The notes below the pieces were generated by a model. That model did no database searches, had not been told where the DNA came from, and saw only the letters and a list, made by a program, of their open reading frames with translations. A DNA stretch of 18,716 nt from CAZVBR01 sp964625755 (GTDB taxonomy: Bacteria > Patescibacteriota > Minisyncoccia > Phycocordibacterales > XYD1-FULL-46-19): assembly GCA_964625755.1 (NCBI GenBank), contig CAZVBR010000014.1, positions 1 to 18,716 of the forward strand. Direction: 5' to 3'. Of the stretch, positions 1 through 5,906 are shown one piece after another. The stretch's first letter is position 1, and each line of letters opens with the position of its first letter. The translations under genes were made by a program, and so were the position numbers.

Positions 1-94
1 GAAAACCCCTCGGTTCTCAACGCCGAGCCCCGAGCCCCTCAGGAGGGGCTCGGCTGCTCTCCGCCACAAGGGAAACTACCCACTCCTTGACATC
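1..94. repeat. Hairpin-rich interspersed repeat, left copy
   Basis: This block matches 18622-18716 in the same orientation almost base for base. It contains a small hairpin (GAAAACC with GGTTCTC, one mismatch here but perfect in the right copy) and then a strong GC hairpin made of CGAGCCCCTC and GAGGGGCTCG separated by two bases. An alternative partner, GCCGAGCCC, lies just upstream and can also pair with GGGCTCGGC. Between the copies the 10-bp stem is unchanged while the two bases between its arms differ (AG here, TT on the right). From 95 to about 135 a further hairpin (CTCCGC with GCGGAG) follows. Minus-strand reading frames through this block look like chance products of repeat sequence. 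It resembles REP/MITE-type intergenic elements; no transposase is seen. Confidence 0.8.
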
Positions 95-255
95 CCTTCG
101 TCGCGCATTCATCTCCGCCGCCAAGCTGCGGAGAATTCTGCGCCAGATTAAAACCACGGGCCCACTGAAGCCTCGATTTATTTTTTGACTTTTATCTTTA
201 AACATGGTTAAAATAGCTCAGCAGGTCTTTGGCAGTTGCTATCAGTAAACCATTT

Positions 256-284
256 TTGGAATTTTGGCTCTAACCCGGTATAAG
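256..284 (+). promoter_or_regulatory. Probable promoter for the 122-aa gene
   Basis: TTGGAA (256-261) is followed after 17 bases by TATAAG (279-284). Predicted transcription start is near 291, four bases before the ATG at 295. An AAGGAG at 282-287 would be a good Shine-Dalgarno sequence but overlaps the -10 box, so it is only used if transcription starts further upstream. Confidence 0.4.
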
Positions 285-294
285 GAGTTTGCCG

Positions 295-663
295 ATGCCG
301 ACAACCAACCCGACTCACCCGAGGATCCTCTGGCCGGCCAGTCAAGGTCTGTCAATTGTCTGGGTATCCAGACACGCCCTACACTCAAGTCAGATCAAAT
401 TACTAAAAAAGATGCACGGTCGGAAAATCGAGATAACAGAAGTAGATTACTGCTTCAGGGAGGTTGGTCATTTTCTCGAACAGTTACGCCAATTTCAGAG
501 TAATGGTCAGTTACCGTATGTGGTCATTCGTCGATATTGGCGTAAACTGGCCATCGATCACAACATTAACCTCGGCTGGTTTGGCAAGGATCATAATTCA
601 GAAACCATCTACCAAGCTCGATCCATACATTGTTATATCAACGGTACTTATTACAATATTTGA
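295..663 (+). CDS. Uncharacterised 122-aa protein
   Basis: I do not recognise a named family. The ATG at 295 was preferred over the in-frame TTG at 289 because AAGGAG (282-287) sits seven bases upstream, and because the probable -10 box predicts a start just before it. The product has a Pro-rich N-terminus. Its core begins near residue 19 with SIVWVSRHAL, alternates hydrophobic and charged segments to about residue 80 (EIxxVDYxFxExxHFLEQL, then PYVVIRRYWRKLAIDH), and ends in an aromatic tail. The core resembles small single-domain proteins beginning (I/V)xWVSRH, but that is an impression from memory. The gene stops at TGA. Its base composition is nearly balanced for C and G, unlike the C-rich plus strand of flanking non-coding DNA, and similar AT-rich 18-19-mers lie on either side (about 198-215 and 873-891). 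It could be a decayed or recently inserted gene, or a chance frame. Confidence 0.5.
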   Translation: MPTTNPTHPRILWPASQGLSIVWVSRHALHSSQIKLLKKMHGRKIEITEVDYCFREVGHFLEQLRQFQSNGQLPYVVIRRYWRKLAIDHNINLGWFGKDHNSETIYQARSIHCYINGTYYNI

Positions 664-1042
664 CAAATAAAAGCAACCGCCTTACTATCGCCCTTCGGAC
701 CACGGGGGGCGATCACTGTTATCGGCAAGATCACTTGACTGCCATCTTTTTCAAAGAAGGATCTAAAGTAAATTCTATCCCCGGCCAACCAACGGAGCAT
801 CTCAAGTTAGATAAAACTTTTCCCGGCCCGGGAAATTCAGATCTTAGGGATATTGTTTTTGAGCTTTTTTATTTTAAACCAAGGTTAAAATGAACCCCGG
901 AAGAATTTTCTATAAAACAGGTCAACCCCGGGCGAACTTAACCAAATGACCTGATTTAGAAAATTTTTCAAATTAATTATAAACTACCAAAACTAAAGAT
1001 CATCTTTTCTTTTTCACCTAAAAACTCCAACTACACAGAGAG

Positions 1043-1081
1043 TATTTCACAAGAAACAAAAAAAGTGTTACATATGAAACA
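1043..1081. repeat. Pair of parS-like 16-mers, second one within a terminator-like hairpin
   Basis: TATTTCACAAGAAACA (1043-1058) and TGTTACATATGAAACA (1066-1081) match the ParB-binding consensus TGTTNCACGTGAAACA at 13 and 14 of 16 positions. Their starts are 23 bases apart, close to the 24-base offset seen in the array at 3583-3978. The second site is also inside a 10-bp hairpin (AAAAAGTGTT 1060-1069 with AACACTTTTT 1078-1087) that could act as a bidirectional terminator, so part of the symmetry may have that simpler cause. Confidence 0.4.
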
Positions 1082-1188
1082 CTTTTTCTGTTCAGAACCG
1101 GGATTTTTTAAAATACCCTTTATAATAAAGGATATTTTAGTGAAACCGAGATTTTGACCGATTATGTCTTTATCAAAAAAGACGTCTG

Positions 1189-1218
1189 TTATACACATTG
1201 TCCCCAAAGTTATCCCCA
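1189..1218 (+). promoter_or_regulatory. Two DnaA-box-like sites
   Basis: TTATACACA (1189-1197) fits the DnaA-box consensus TTATNCACA exactly. TTATCCCCA (1210-1218) differs from TTATCCACA at one base. They share orientation and are 21 bases apart, about two helical turns. A weaker TTATCAAAA lies at 1170. The surroundings are AT-rich, but there is no dnaA, dnaN or rpmH gene in view, so an origin is not demonstrated. Confidence 0.35.
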
Positions 1219-1423
1219 ATTTAAAGCTCAAAATCCTTCTAAAGGTCGATTTTGAGACTAAAGGCCAAGGACAAAAAACGATCAGGGACGGGAGCTGAGG
1301 GTAGTTTTTAAACCAATTTCTCTTGTGACCATTGTTAAAGGACATTGGTCTTGAGTCTTATCAAAGATCAGGCTTCTTGAGTTTTTACCTTGGCGATCTT
1401 ACCAACCCGACAACACATCGCCA

Positions 1424-1450
1424 CAAAAAAATCCTCTTACAACACAGAGG
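1424..1450 (-). terminator. Terminator of tRNA-Gly
   Basis: Read on the minus strand, CCTCT, an 8-base loop and AGAGG are followed by A and then seven T. It lies 51 bases beyond the 3' end of tRNA-Gly. The stem is short but the T run is good. Confidence 0.5.
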
Positions 1451-1500
1451 GGGGGGTGGTGTTTAGTGTTTTGCTTGATAGGTCTCTCTCGACAATTACT

Positions 1501-1574
1501 TGGTGCGGGTAGGGAGAATCGAACTCCCGTCTTATCCTTGGCAAGGATACGTTCTACCACTTAACTATACCCGC
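1501..1574 (-). tRNA. tRNA-Gly (GCC), CCA encoded
   Basis: The minus strand folds as a full cloverleaf. The acceptor GCGGGTA pairs with TACCCGC, the anticodon loop reads TTGCCAA (anticodon GCC), and the T arm is GGGAG, TTCGATT, CTCCC. Discriminator A is followed by an encoded CCA (plus-strand TGG at 1501-1503). It has its own promoter upstream, so it need not be co-transcribed with the other two tRNAs. Confidence 0.97.
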
Positions 1575-1582
1575 TTGATCTG

Positions 1583-1610
1583 ATTATAACAAAAATGCAA
1601 ATTTTCTCAA
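1583..1610 (-). promoter_or_regulatory. Promoter of tRNA-Gly
   Basis: On the minus strand TTGAGA (1610-1605), a 16-base spacer and TATAAT (1588-1583) place the transcription start near 1576, two bases ahead of the mature tRNA 5' end at 1574. Very little 5' processing would be needed. Confidence 0.7.
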
Positions 1611-1763
1611 TCCTTTTGGCAGCCAATCCCGGCCCAGAAACGATCAGGCAAAATCTTGTTTCCACCCCAAGACTGAAACTGGGAAACCCCAAAAACCACT
1701 CGCTCCAAAATCCCGTCTCCCAGAATCACGTTCTAGGCGCTTGAAACTCTGAGACTTTGGCTG

Positions 1764-1847
1764 TGCCGGAGAGAGGACTCGAACCTCCAAGCCCTTACGG
1801 GCACTACGACCTGAACGTAGCGTGTTTGCCAATTTCACCACTCCGGC
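1764..1847 (-). tRNA. tRNA-Leu (CAG), CCA not encoded
   Basis: This is a class II tRNA with a long variable arm (GCCC paired with GGGC). The acceptor GCCGGAG pairs with CTCCGGC, the anticodon stem CTACG/CGTAG encloses the loop TTCAGGT (anticodon CAG), and the T arm carries GGTTCGAGTCC. The discriminator A is followed by CAG rather than CCA, so the 3' end must be added by the CCA-adding enzyme encoded at 2096. Confidence 0.95.
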
Positions 1848-1863
1848 TCAATACTTGCTTATG

Positions 1864-1935
1864 TGCTCTCGGCAGGACTCGAACCTGCAATAACGGTTCC
1901 GAAGACCGTTGTGATATCCATTTCACCACGAGAGC
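1864..1935 (-). tRNA. tRNA-Arg (TCG), CCA not encoded
   Basis: The acceptor GCTCTCG pairs with CGAGAGC. The anticodon stem ACGGT/ACCGT encloses CTTCGGA, giving anticodon TCG. The T arm is GCAGG, TTCGAGT, CCTGC. The base after the discriminator A is C but then A and T follow, so CCA is not encoded. It lies 16 bases upstream of tRNA-Leu on the same strand and probably shares its transcript. A plausible -10 (TATATA) sits about nine bases before its 5' end. Confidence 0.95.
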
Positions 1936-2059
1936 AATTCTCTCTATATACAATTTAAACATCTTTTGAAGATAATGCAACAAAAATCAAATTTCTTGCA
2001 TTTTTCAACAAAAAATTTATCTTTACCAAAAGTCGACCAAAAACACCTCATAACCATAT

Positions 2060-2089
2060 TTGGGGCTAACAGATCAATTAAGCTATAAT
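2060..2089 (+). promoter_or_regulatory. Promoter giving a leaderless cca mRNA
   Basis: TATAAT at 2084-2089 predicts a start at 2096, exactly the A of the ATG. A weak -35 (TTGGGG, 2060-2065) lies 18 bases upstream. There is no Shine-Dalgarno sequence. This placement decides the start codon: an in-frame TTG at 2060 lies upstream of the -10 and cannot be in the mRNA. Confidence 0.6.
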
Positions 2090-2095
2090 CAGACC

Positions 2096-3571
2096 ATGAA
2101 ACATATTAACTCAAAAATCCCCGAGCCGGTAATCGATGTATTAAACGCCTTGGAAGACGCCGGCTTTTCAGCCCATATCGTCGGAGGTTGTCTAAGAGAT
2201 ATCATGCTCGGACTCAACCCGAAAGATTGGGATGTGGCCACAGAAGCAAAGCCGGAAGAAATAACTCCTTTGTTTCCCAAAACCGTGTACGAAAATTCTT
2301 TCGGCACCGTAACAGTGGTCAACGAAGAAATCGAAACCGAAAACCTAAAACACATCCAGGTCACAACTTTTCGAACCGAAAAAGACTACACCGATCACCG
2401 GCATCCGGACACGGTAAAATTTGTCCCTTCTATAGAAGAGGACATAGCTCGACGGGATTTTACCATCAACGCCATGTCTTATAGAAAATATAACGGACAG
2501 TTGATTGACCTTTATAACGGACAAAAAGACATAAAGGACAAAAGAATCCGGACAGTCGGGTCAGCCAAAGAAAGGTTATCCGAAGACCCTTTAAGGATCC
2601 TAAGAGCCGTCAGACTGGCGTGTGAGCTTGATTTTTTTATCGATAATGACACCGAAAAAGAAATAGTTACTCAGGCGAATTCCCTAAACCATATCTCGGT
2701 CGAAAGGATCAGAGATGAGTTTACAAAAACCATAAATTCCCCCCAACCGGCAAAAGGCATGATGTTGTACCTGAAACTCGGCATCTTAAAACACGTCATC
2801 CCGGAACTGGAACCGGCGGAAGGATTCGAACAGAACGGTGACCATAAATTTGATCTCTGGGAACACACCTGCCGAGCTCTTGATCACTCAGCTGATCGAG
2901 ACATGCCGTTACACGTGAGACTGGCGGCTCTGTTTCACGATATTGGAAAACTAAAAACCCGGCGCTGGAGCAAAGAAAAAAACGACTGGACCTTCTACGG
3001 CCATGACGTGGTCGGGGCCAAAATAACCAAAAATATCATGAACCGAATGAAATTTCCCGCCAAAACCACCACAACCGTGGTCAAACTGGTCAGAAACCAT
3101 ATGTTCTTCACCGATATAGACAAAATAACTCTATCAGCCGTTAGGCGTATCATTGCCAATGTCGGTCCGGAAAACGTCTGGGATCTTATGAAACTCAGAA
3201 CCTGCGACCGAATAGGTATGGGGCGGCCAAAAGAAAATCCTTATCGCTTAAGAAAGTACGAGGCCATGATCGAAGAAGCCATGCGAGCCCCGACCTCCGT
3301 GGGTATGCTCAAAATAGACGGGGCGGATATTATGAAAAACACAAACGAAGCTCCCGGACCAAGAATCGGCCACATATTACACGCAGTTCTCGAGGAAACC
3401 CTGGAGAACCCCGATCTGAATAACCGAGAATACCTGCTCACGAGAATTCAAGAGTTACATTTACTCTCAACCGAAGAACTAAAAAAATTAGGCGATAGAG
3501 GAAAAACCAAAAAAGACCAAACTGAAAAAGAAGAGCTGAAAAAGATCCGGAAAAAGTACGGGGTTAAGTAG
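2096..3571 (+). CDS. cca: CCA-adding enzyme (tRNA nucleotidyltransferase) with HD domain
   Basis: The enzyme adds or repairs the 3' CCA of tRNAs using CTP and ATP in the cytoplasm. The 491-aa product has the class II nucleotidyltransferase head: GG at residues 30-31, RD at 34-35, and the metal-binding DWD at 44-46. RRDFTINAMSY follows, then the neck/body region that selects the nucleotide. A second domain carries an HD motif (FHDIGKLK, H281-D282), as in multifunctional bacterial CCA enzymes with phosphohydrolase activity. The C-terminus is a Lys/Glu-rich tail. Start: ATG 2096, at the predicted transcription start. Two of the three tRNA genes just upstream (opposite strand) lack encoded CCA, which fits. 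A poly(A) polymerase of the same superfamily is the main alternative, but the HD domain and context favour CCA addition. It ends with TAG and is convergent with the recombinase gene. Confidence 0.9.
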   Translation: MKHINSKIPEPVIDVLNALEDAGFSAHIVGGCLRDIMLGLNPKDWDVATEAKPEEITPLFPKTVYENSFGTVTVVNEEIETENLKHIQVTTFRTEKDYTDHRHPDTVKFVPSIEEDIARRDFTINAMSYRKYNGQLIDLYNGQKDIKDKRIRTVGSAKERLSEDPLRILRAVRLACELDFFIDNDTEKEIVTQANSLNHISVERIRDEFTKTINSPQPAKGMMLYLKLGILKHVIPELEPAEGFEQNGDHKFDLWEHTCRALDHSADRDMPLHVRLAALFHDIGKLKTRRWSKEKNDWTFYGHDVVGAKITKNIMNRMKFPAKTTTTVVKLVRNHMFFTDIDKITLSAVRRIIANVGPENVWDLMKLRTCDRIGMGRPKENPYRLRKYEAMIEEAMRAPTSVGMLKIDGADIMKNTNEAPGPRIGHILHAVLEETLENPDLNNREYLLTRIQELHLLSTEELKKLGDRGKTKKDQTEKEELKKIRKKYGVK

Positions 3572-3582
3572 TGAACTTTACA

Positions 3583-3978
3583 TATTTCACGTAAAACACG
3601 TAATAACGTTTCATGTAAAACAACTGACAGTTAAAAACACTGTTCTACATGAAACTAAAATCCTGGAAAATCAAATTAAACCCCTAAACACCTTGAATAT
3701 TTCACGTAAAACACAATCTAGTGTTTCATGTAAAACAAAATTAGGCCTAAAAATCCGTTTTACATGAAACAAAGCCCGAAAAATGAGAAGAAGCCTAAAA
3801 AATACTCGATCTTATCGATCGCCAGACCGGTAAAACAGATCAAAACATCACCAAGACCCAAAAATAACCCGGATTCAATTCCAATAAAACCGAAACACTC
3901 TAAGTATTTCACGTAAAACACGTAATAACGTTTCATGTAAAACACCCGGGAGCCAAAACAACCGTTTTACATGAAACA
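3583..3978. repeat. Nine parS-like 16-mers in three equally built triplets
   Basis: Sites start at 3583, 3607, 3641; 3698, 3722, 3756; and 3905, 3929, 3963. In every triplet the offsets are exactly 24 and 34 bases and the total is 74 bases. The first site is TATTTCACGTAAAACA in all three; the second is YGTTTCATGTAAAACA; the third is the inverse-oriented YGTTYTACATGAAACW. First and second sites match the ParB consensus TGTTTCACGTGAAACA at about 13-14 of 16 positions. The 40 bases at 3583-3622 and 3905-3944 are identical. The 18-base spacers between the second and third sites differ freely in sequence but not in length. The array fills the gap between the convergent 3' ends of cca and the recombinase gene, so it is not in a promoter position. 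Likely a multi-site protein-binding region such as a centromere-like element; the protein is not in this window. Confidence 0.75.
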
Positions 3979-4046
3979 AAACCCGAAATATTTATCTATA
4001 AAAAACTTTTCTTAGTTAAATTTGCCGAGATCCCGGTTTTCGGACA

Positions 4047-4109
4047 CTGTCCTTTATTAACCATCGATATTTTAGACTTTATATTCTAAAGGACAGTTAA
4101 TGTCCTTTA
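4047..4109. repeat. Inverted and direct repeats of GTCCTTTA at the recombinase 3' end
   Basis: CTGTCCTTTA (4047-4056) is the inverse complement of TAAAGGACAG (4087-4096), and TGTCCTTTA recurs directly at 4101-4109. The stop codon of the recombinase gene lies at 4097-4099 between the last two copies. The long arms could form a terminator-like stem for the minus-strand gene or a binding site; there is no clear T run. Confidence 0.45.
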
Positions 4110-5005
4110 CGATCATGGAACCGTTTGTAAACCTCCTTTAATTGCTTATCGGTAATATGGGTATATATCTGAGTAGTCGAGATACTGGAGTGTCCCAGTA
4201 GCATCTGCACCGAACGAAGGTCGGCCCCGTTCTGCAAAAGATCAGTTGCGAAACTGTGCCTAATAACATGCGGGGTGACTTTTTTTGCAATACCGGCCGC
4301 ACTCGAGTAATAACGAACCAATCGCTCAACACTTCGGGTTGATATCCGAGTTTTGGCCTTACCGGGAGCAAGTGAAGTGAACAACGCCTCCTGATCCGGG
4401 CTACTTTTTTTGCTCAGATACGACCTTAGGGCATCCTTGGCTCTATCCGACAGAAAAACCAAACGTGTCTTACCTCCTTTTCCGGTTACGGTTAACTCAT
4501 CACGGGACAGATCAATATCATTGACCGACAGAGCACACAGTTCCGAAACCCGCAAGCCGGTAGAAAAAAGTAACTCTAAAATAGCCTTGTCCCTAAATCC
4601 TTTTTCTGATGTTTCTTTCGGAGCCACCAGGAGTCTCTCAAGTTCAGCCGGAGTAATAAGTGAGAGTTCACGTTCGTGGGTTTTAGCCAGCTCTATCCTG
4701 TCGGCCTCCAGAGAAGATATGTTATGTTTGGTTAAATACTTTAAAAAACTCCGTAACGCGATCAAGTGATAATTCTGAGTATTTTTTTTAAGCTCCCCGG
4801 TTGGAGATGGTTGACGGTTGAGCCATAATCTGAAATTCCGAACAGCTTGATCGGTTATATCTTGAGGGGTTCTAATTTTGGCGTACTTAAAGAACCGACC
4901 AAGATACCGGTCGTAATTTTCGACGGTTTTCAGGCTTCTACCTCGTTCGATCTCAAGATACTCTAAAAATTGTCGTTTTAAATTATTGATATCGTTTTGA
5001 GTCAT
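4097..5005 (-). CDS. xerC: XerC/XerD-type tyrosine recombinase
   Basis: This is a site-specific DNA recombinase, usually needed to resolve chromosome dimers at dif. The 302-aa product has the usual Xer length. An N-terminal SAM-like core-binding domain spans about residues 5-90 (FLEYLEIERGRSLKTVENY), and the catalytic domain about 115-300. All six catalytic positions are visible: R152 (STGLRVSEL), K176 (TGKGGKTR), H246 and R249 (PHVIRHSFAT), H272 (LLGHSSISTT) and the nucleophile Y281. Assignment to XerC rather than XerD, or a single-Xer system, cannot be decided from sequence. No dif site matching the usual 28-bp pattern was found. It starts at the ATG at 5005, with an extended -10 box (TGCTATAAT) predicting an 8-base leader without Shine-Dalgarno sequence. 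The neighbouring triplet array (3583-3978) may or may not be its target. Confidence 0.93.
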   Translation of the reverse strand: MTQNDINNLKRQFLEYLEIERGRSLKTVENYDRYLGRFFKYAKIRTPQDITDQAVRNFRLWLNRQPSPTGELKKNTQNYHLIALRSFLKYLTKHNISSLEADRIELAKTHERELSLITPAELERLLVAPKETSEKGFRDKAILELLFSTGLRVSELCALSVNDIDLSRDELTVTGKGGKTRLVFLSDRAKDALRSYLSKKSSPDQEALFTSLAPGKAKTRISTRSVERLVRYYSSAAGIAKKVTPHVIRHSFATDLLQNGADLRSVQMLLGHSSISTTQIYTHITDKQLKEVYKRFHDRKGH

Positions 5006-5019
5006 ATTCTCAAGTCTTC

Positions 5020-5048
5020 ATTATAGCACCCCGACAAAGATCAGTCAC
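5020..5048 (-). promoter_or_regulatory. Promoter of the recombinase gene
   Basis: On the minus strand GTGACT (5048-5043), 17 bases, then an extended -10 TGcTATAAT with TATAAT at 5025-5020. Predicted start near 5013 leaves an 8-base leader before the ATG at 5005. Confidence 0.6.
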
Positions 5049-5207
5049 AGACACAAAAACTCGACCCCCGCAAGCACCTAACGTAAAAAACGAAACCCCG
5101 AAACCTCTAAAACCAGAACAAAATGACCGAGATTATTTAAGGTCGATCTTTTAAATCACCTTTCCCGACAAAGATCATTGATCTCTTTTATATTTCAATA
5201 TTGATCA

Positions 5208-5236
5208 TTGACAAAAAATAAGCCGCCTGTTATATA
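5208..5236 (+). promoter_or_regulatory. Promoter of small RNA 1
   Basis: A perfect TTGACA (5208-5213) is followed after 17 bases by TATATA (5231-5236), itself preceded by TG at -15 (TGtTATATA). Predicted start near 5243. Confidence 0.65.
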
Positions 5237-5242
5237 TATAAT

Positions 5243-5313
5243 GCCAGGTGATTTCACCTTAGGCGTTGTTGGGGGGCGCAGGCCGGCAGAACGGTTTGCG
5301 TCCCTATTTTATT
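5243..5313 (+). ncRNA. Candidate small RNA 1 (two hairpins)
   Basis: About 70 nt from a consensus promoter. The first hairpin pairs GCC (5243-5245) plus AGGTGA (5246-5251) with TCACCT (5254-5259) plus GGC (5262-5264). The second is a 13-bp stem, GGGGCGCAGGCCG (5273-5285) with CGGTTTGCGTCCC (5292-5304), with three G-U pairs and a six-base loop, followed by TATTTTATT. That reads as a rho-independent terminator. No ORF with a ribosome-binding site lies inside. The block GTTG, two bases, GGGGGGC just before the second stem also occurs in small RNA B (5778-5791), which suggests a diverged third family member. Confidence 0.55.
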
Positions 5314-5471
5314 CTGCTCTCAACTTATGACCGGCCAAGATCAATTGCACTTTGCCTCGTGCAAAAAACCAAAACCTAAATATCTGTGTTACAGAAAAGG
5401 ATCACTTAAATTATTCTATCAACCGAGCATCGACCGCCACCCCGAGACCCAAAAAAAAGAAGCCCGCAACC

Positions 5472-5548
5472 TTGACATTTTAGCTTGATATATGCTATTG
5501 TTTTAACAGTTGATCTTAATTGCTAACTAGAATAAAAAAATTAAGATC
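5472..5548 (+). promoter_or_regulatory. Promoter followed by an AT-rich hairpin
   Basis: TTGACA (5472-5477), 18 bases, TATTGT (5496-5501) with an extended -10 TG (5493-5494). The predicted transcript (start near 5508) begins with a 10-bp hairpin, GATCTTAATT (5512-5521) and AATTAAGATC (5539-5548). The element starts with the same ten bases, TTGACATTTT, as the promoters at 5567 and 5722. There is no clear terminator, so this may be a short RNA or just the first of serial promoters for rpsO. Confidence 0.45.
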
Positions 5549-5566
5549 CTAAGTGATTTAATTTAC

Positions 5567-5594
5567 TTGACATTTTAAATACATGTGCTATATT
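5567..5594 (+). promoter_or_regulatory. Promoter of small RNA A
   Basis: TTGACA (5567-5572), 16 bases, TATATT (5589-5594) with extended -10 TGc (5586-5588). Predicted start near 5601. Confidence 0.7.
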
Positions 5595-5600
5595 AGCAAA

Positions 5601-5671
5601 GTCTTCAGGTGTTTCTGTTTTGTGTTGCTGGGGGCAGGGCTATTCTGTAGCACCTGCCCCCAATTTATTTT
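5601..5671 (+). ncRNA. Candidate small RNA A (tandem copy 1)
   Basis: About 70 nt: a U-rich 5' part (GTTTCTGTTTTGTGTTGC at 5611-5628), then a nearly continuous 14-bp hairpin. TGGGGGCAGG (5629-5638) pairs with CCTGCCCCCA (5653-5662), and GCTA (5639-5642) pairs with TAGC (5648-5651), leaving a single bulged A and a loop of TTCTG. AATTTATTTT follows. An alternative pairing of CAGGTG (5606-5611) with CACCTG (5651-5656) exists in this copy only. Copy B at 5756 repeats the 3' 50 bases almost exactly behind its own promoter. Function is unknown. I do not recognise it as 6S, SRP or tmRNA. Confidence 0.65.
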
Positions 5672-5721
5672 AAGCGGATCTAAAATCAACTAAGCCAAAA
5701 AGTTCTCGTAATTTTTAACCC

Positions 5722-5749
5722 TTGACATTTTATTATAAAGTGCTATAAT
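5722..5749 (+). promoter_or_regulatory. Promoter of small RNA B (may also feed rpsO)
   Basis: TTGACA (5722-5727), 16 bases, TATAAT (5744-5749) with extended -10 TGc (5741-5743). This is one of the best promoters in the window. Predicted start near 5756. Read-through of the hairpin would continue into rpsO at 5907. Confidence 0.75.
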
Positions 5750-5755
5750 AAGCCT

Positions 5756-5824
5756 ACTTCCTTTGTTTCTGTTTTTGTGTTGCCGGGGGGCAGGGCTATT
5801 CTGTAGCACCTGCCCCCTAATTTA
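5756..5824 (+). ncRNA. Candidate small RNA B (tandem copy 2)
   Basis: It has the same design as copy A. A U-rich block GTTTCTGTTTTTGTGTTGC (5765-5783, one T longer than in A) precedes the hairpin of GGGGGCAGG (5786-5794) with CCTGCCCCC (5809-5817). The inner GCTA/TAGC pairs, bulged A and loop TTCTG are the same, and TAATTTATA follows. Sequence outside the block (the first nine bases and the region after the hairpin) differs from A, so conservation is confined to the RNA and its promoter. It could be a free small RNA or an attenuator in the rpsO leader; the first is favoured because A, with no adjacent gene, has the same structure. Confidence 0.65.
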
Positions 5825-5906
5825 TACCGAAAAATTTCAAGAATTGATCCAATTTAGAAGTTACGGGATTGAAAAAATTATTAAAGTATGATAAGGTTTA
5901 AGTACT

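Larger units (their letters stand above)
664..1500. other. Non-coding stretch before the tRNA cluster
   Basis: No convincing gene is visible. Things that can be seen: a promoter-like TTGACA (660-665), 17 bases, TACTAT (683-688) immediately followed by a GC hairpin (GCCC with GGGC, 690-710); a perfect 17-base palindrome at 819-835 (TTTCCCGG and CCGGGAAA around one C); an AT-rich tract at 950-1020; a palindrome at 1117-1131 (CCTTTAT and ATAAAGG around one A); a hairpin at 1228-1256 (CTCAAAATC and GATTTTGAG); and a run of nine G at 1448-1456. The parS-like and DnaA-box-like sites and the tRNA-Gly terminator are listed separately. Confidence 0.6.

Noticed and set aside
17..205. Minus-strand 62-aa ORF in the left repeat
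   Set aside because: The right copy of the repeat shifts the frame by one base, so the frame is not conserved between copies; treated as repeat sequence.
630..893. 87-aa ORF after the small unknown gene
   Set aside because: Overlaps the previous gene's end, lacks a ribosome-binding site, and spans a palindrome and promoter-like sequence.
1030..1220. Definite oriC call
   Set aside because: Only one perfect DnaA box and no dnaA, dnaN, rpmH or skew change; kept as a low-confidence observation.
1031..1345. Minus-strand 104-aa ORF
   Set aside because: Runs across hairpins and DnaA-box-like sites, has no ribosome-binding site or promoter, and its composition is not protein-like.
3760..3945. Minus-strand Phe/Tyr-rich 61-aa ORF
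   Set aside because: Consists of the parS-like sites and intervening spacer read backwards; no start signals.
3583..3978. CRISPR array
   Set aside because: Repeated 40-mers looked tempting, but the units are 16-bp near-palindromes, spacers are 8 and 18 bases, group spacing is irregular (115 and 207), and no cas genes are present.
3980..4020. Possible dif site near the recombinase gene
   Set aside because: TTAGTTAAAT recalls a XerD arm (TTATGTTAAAT), but no matching XerC arm and 6-base centre are present.
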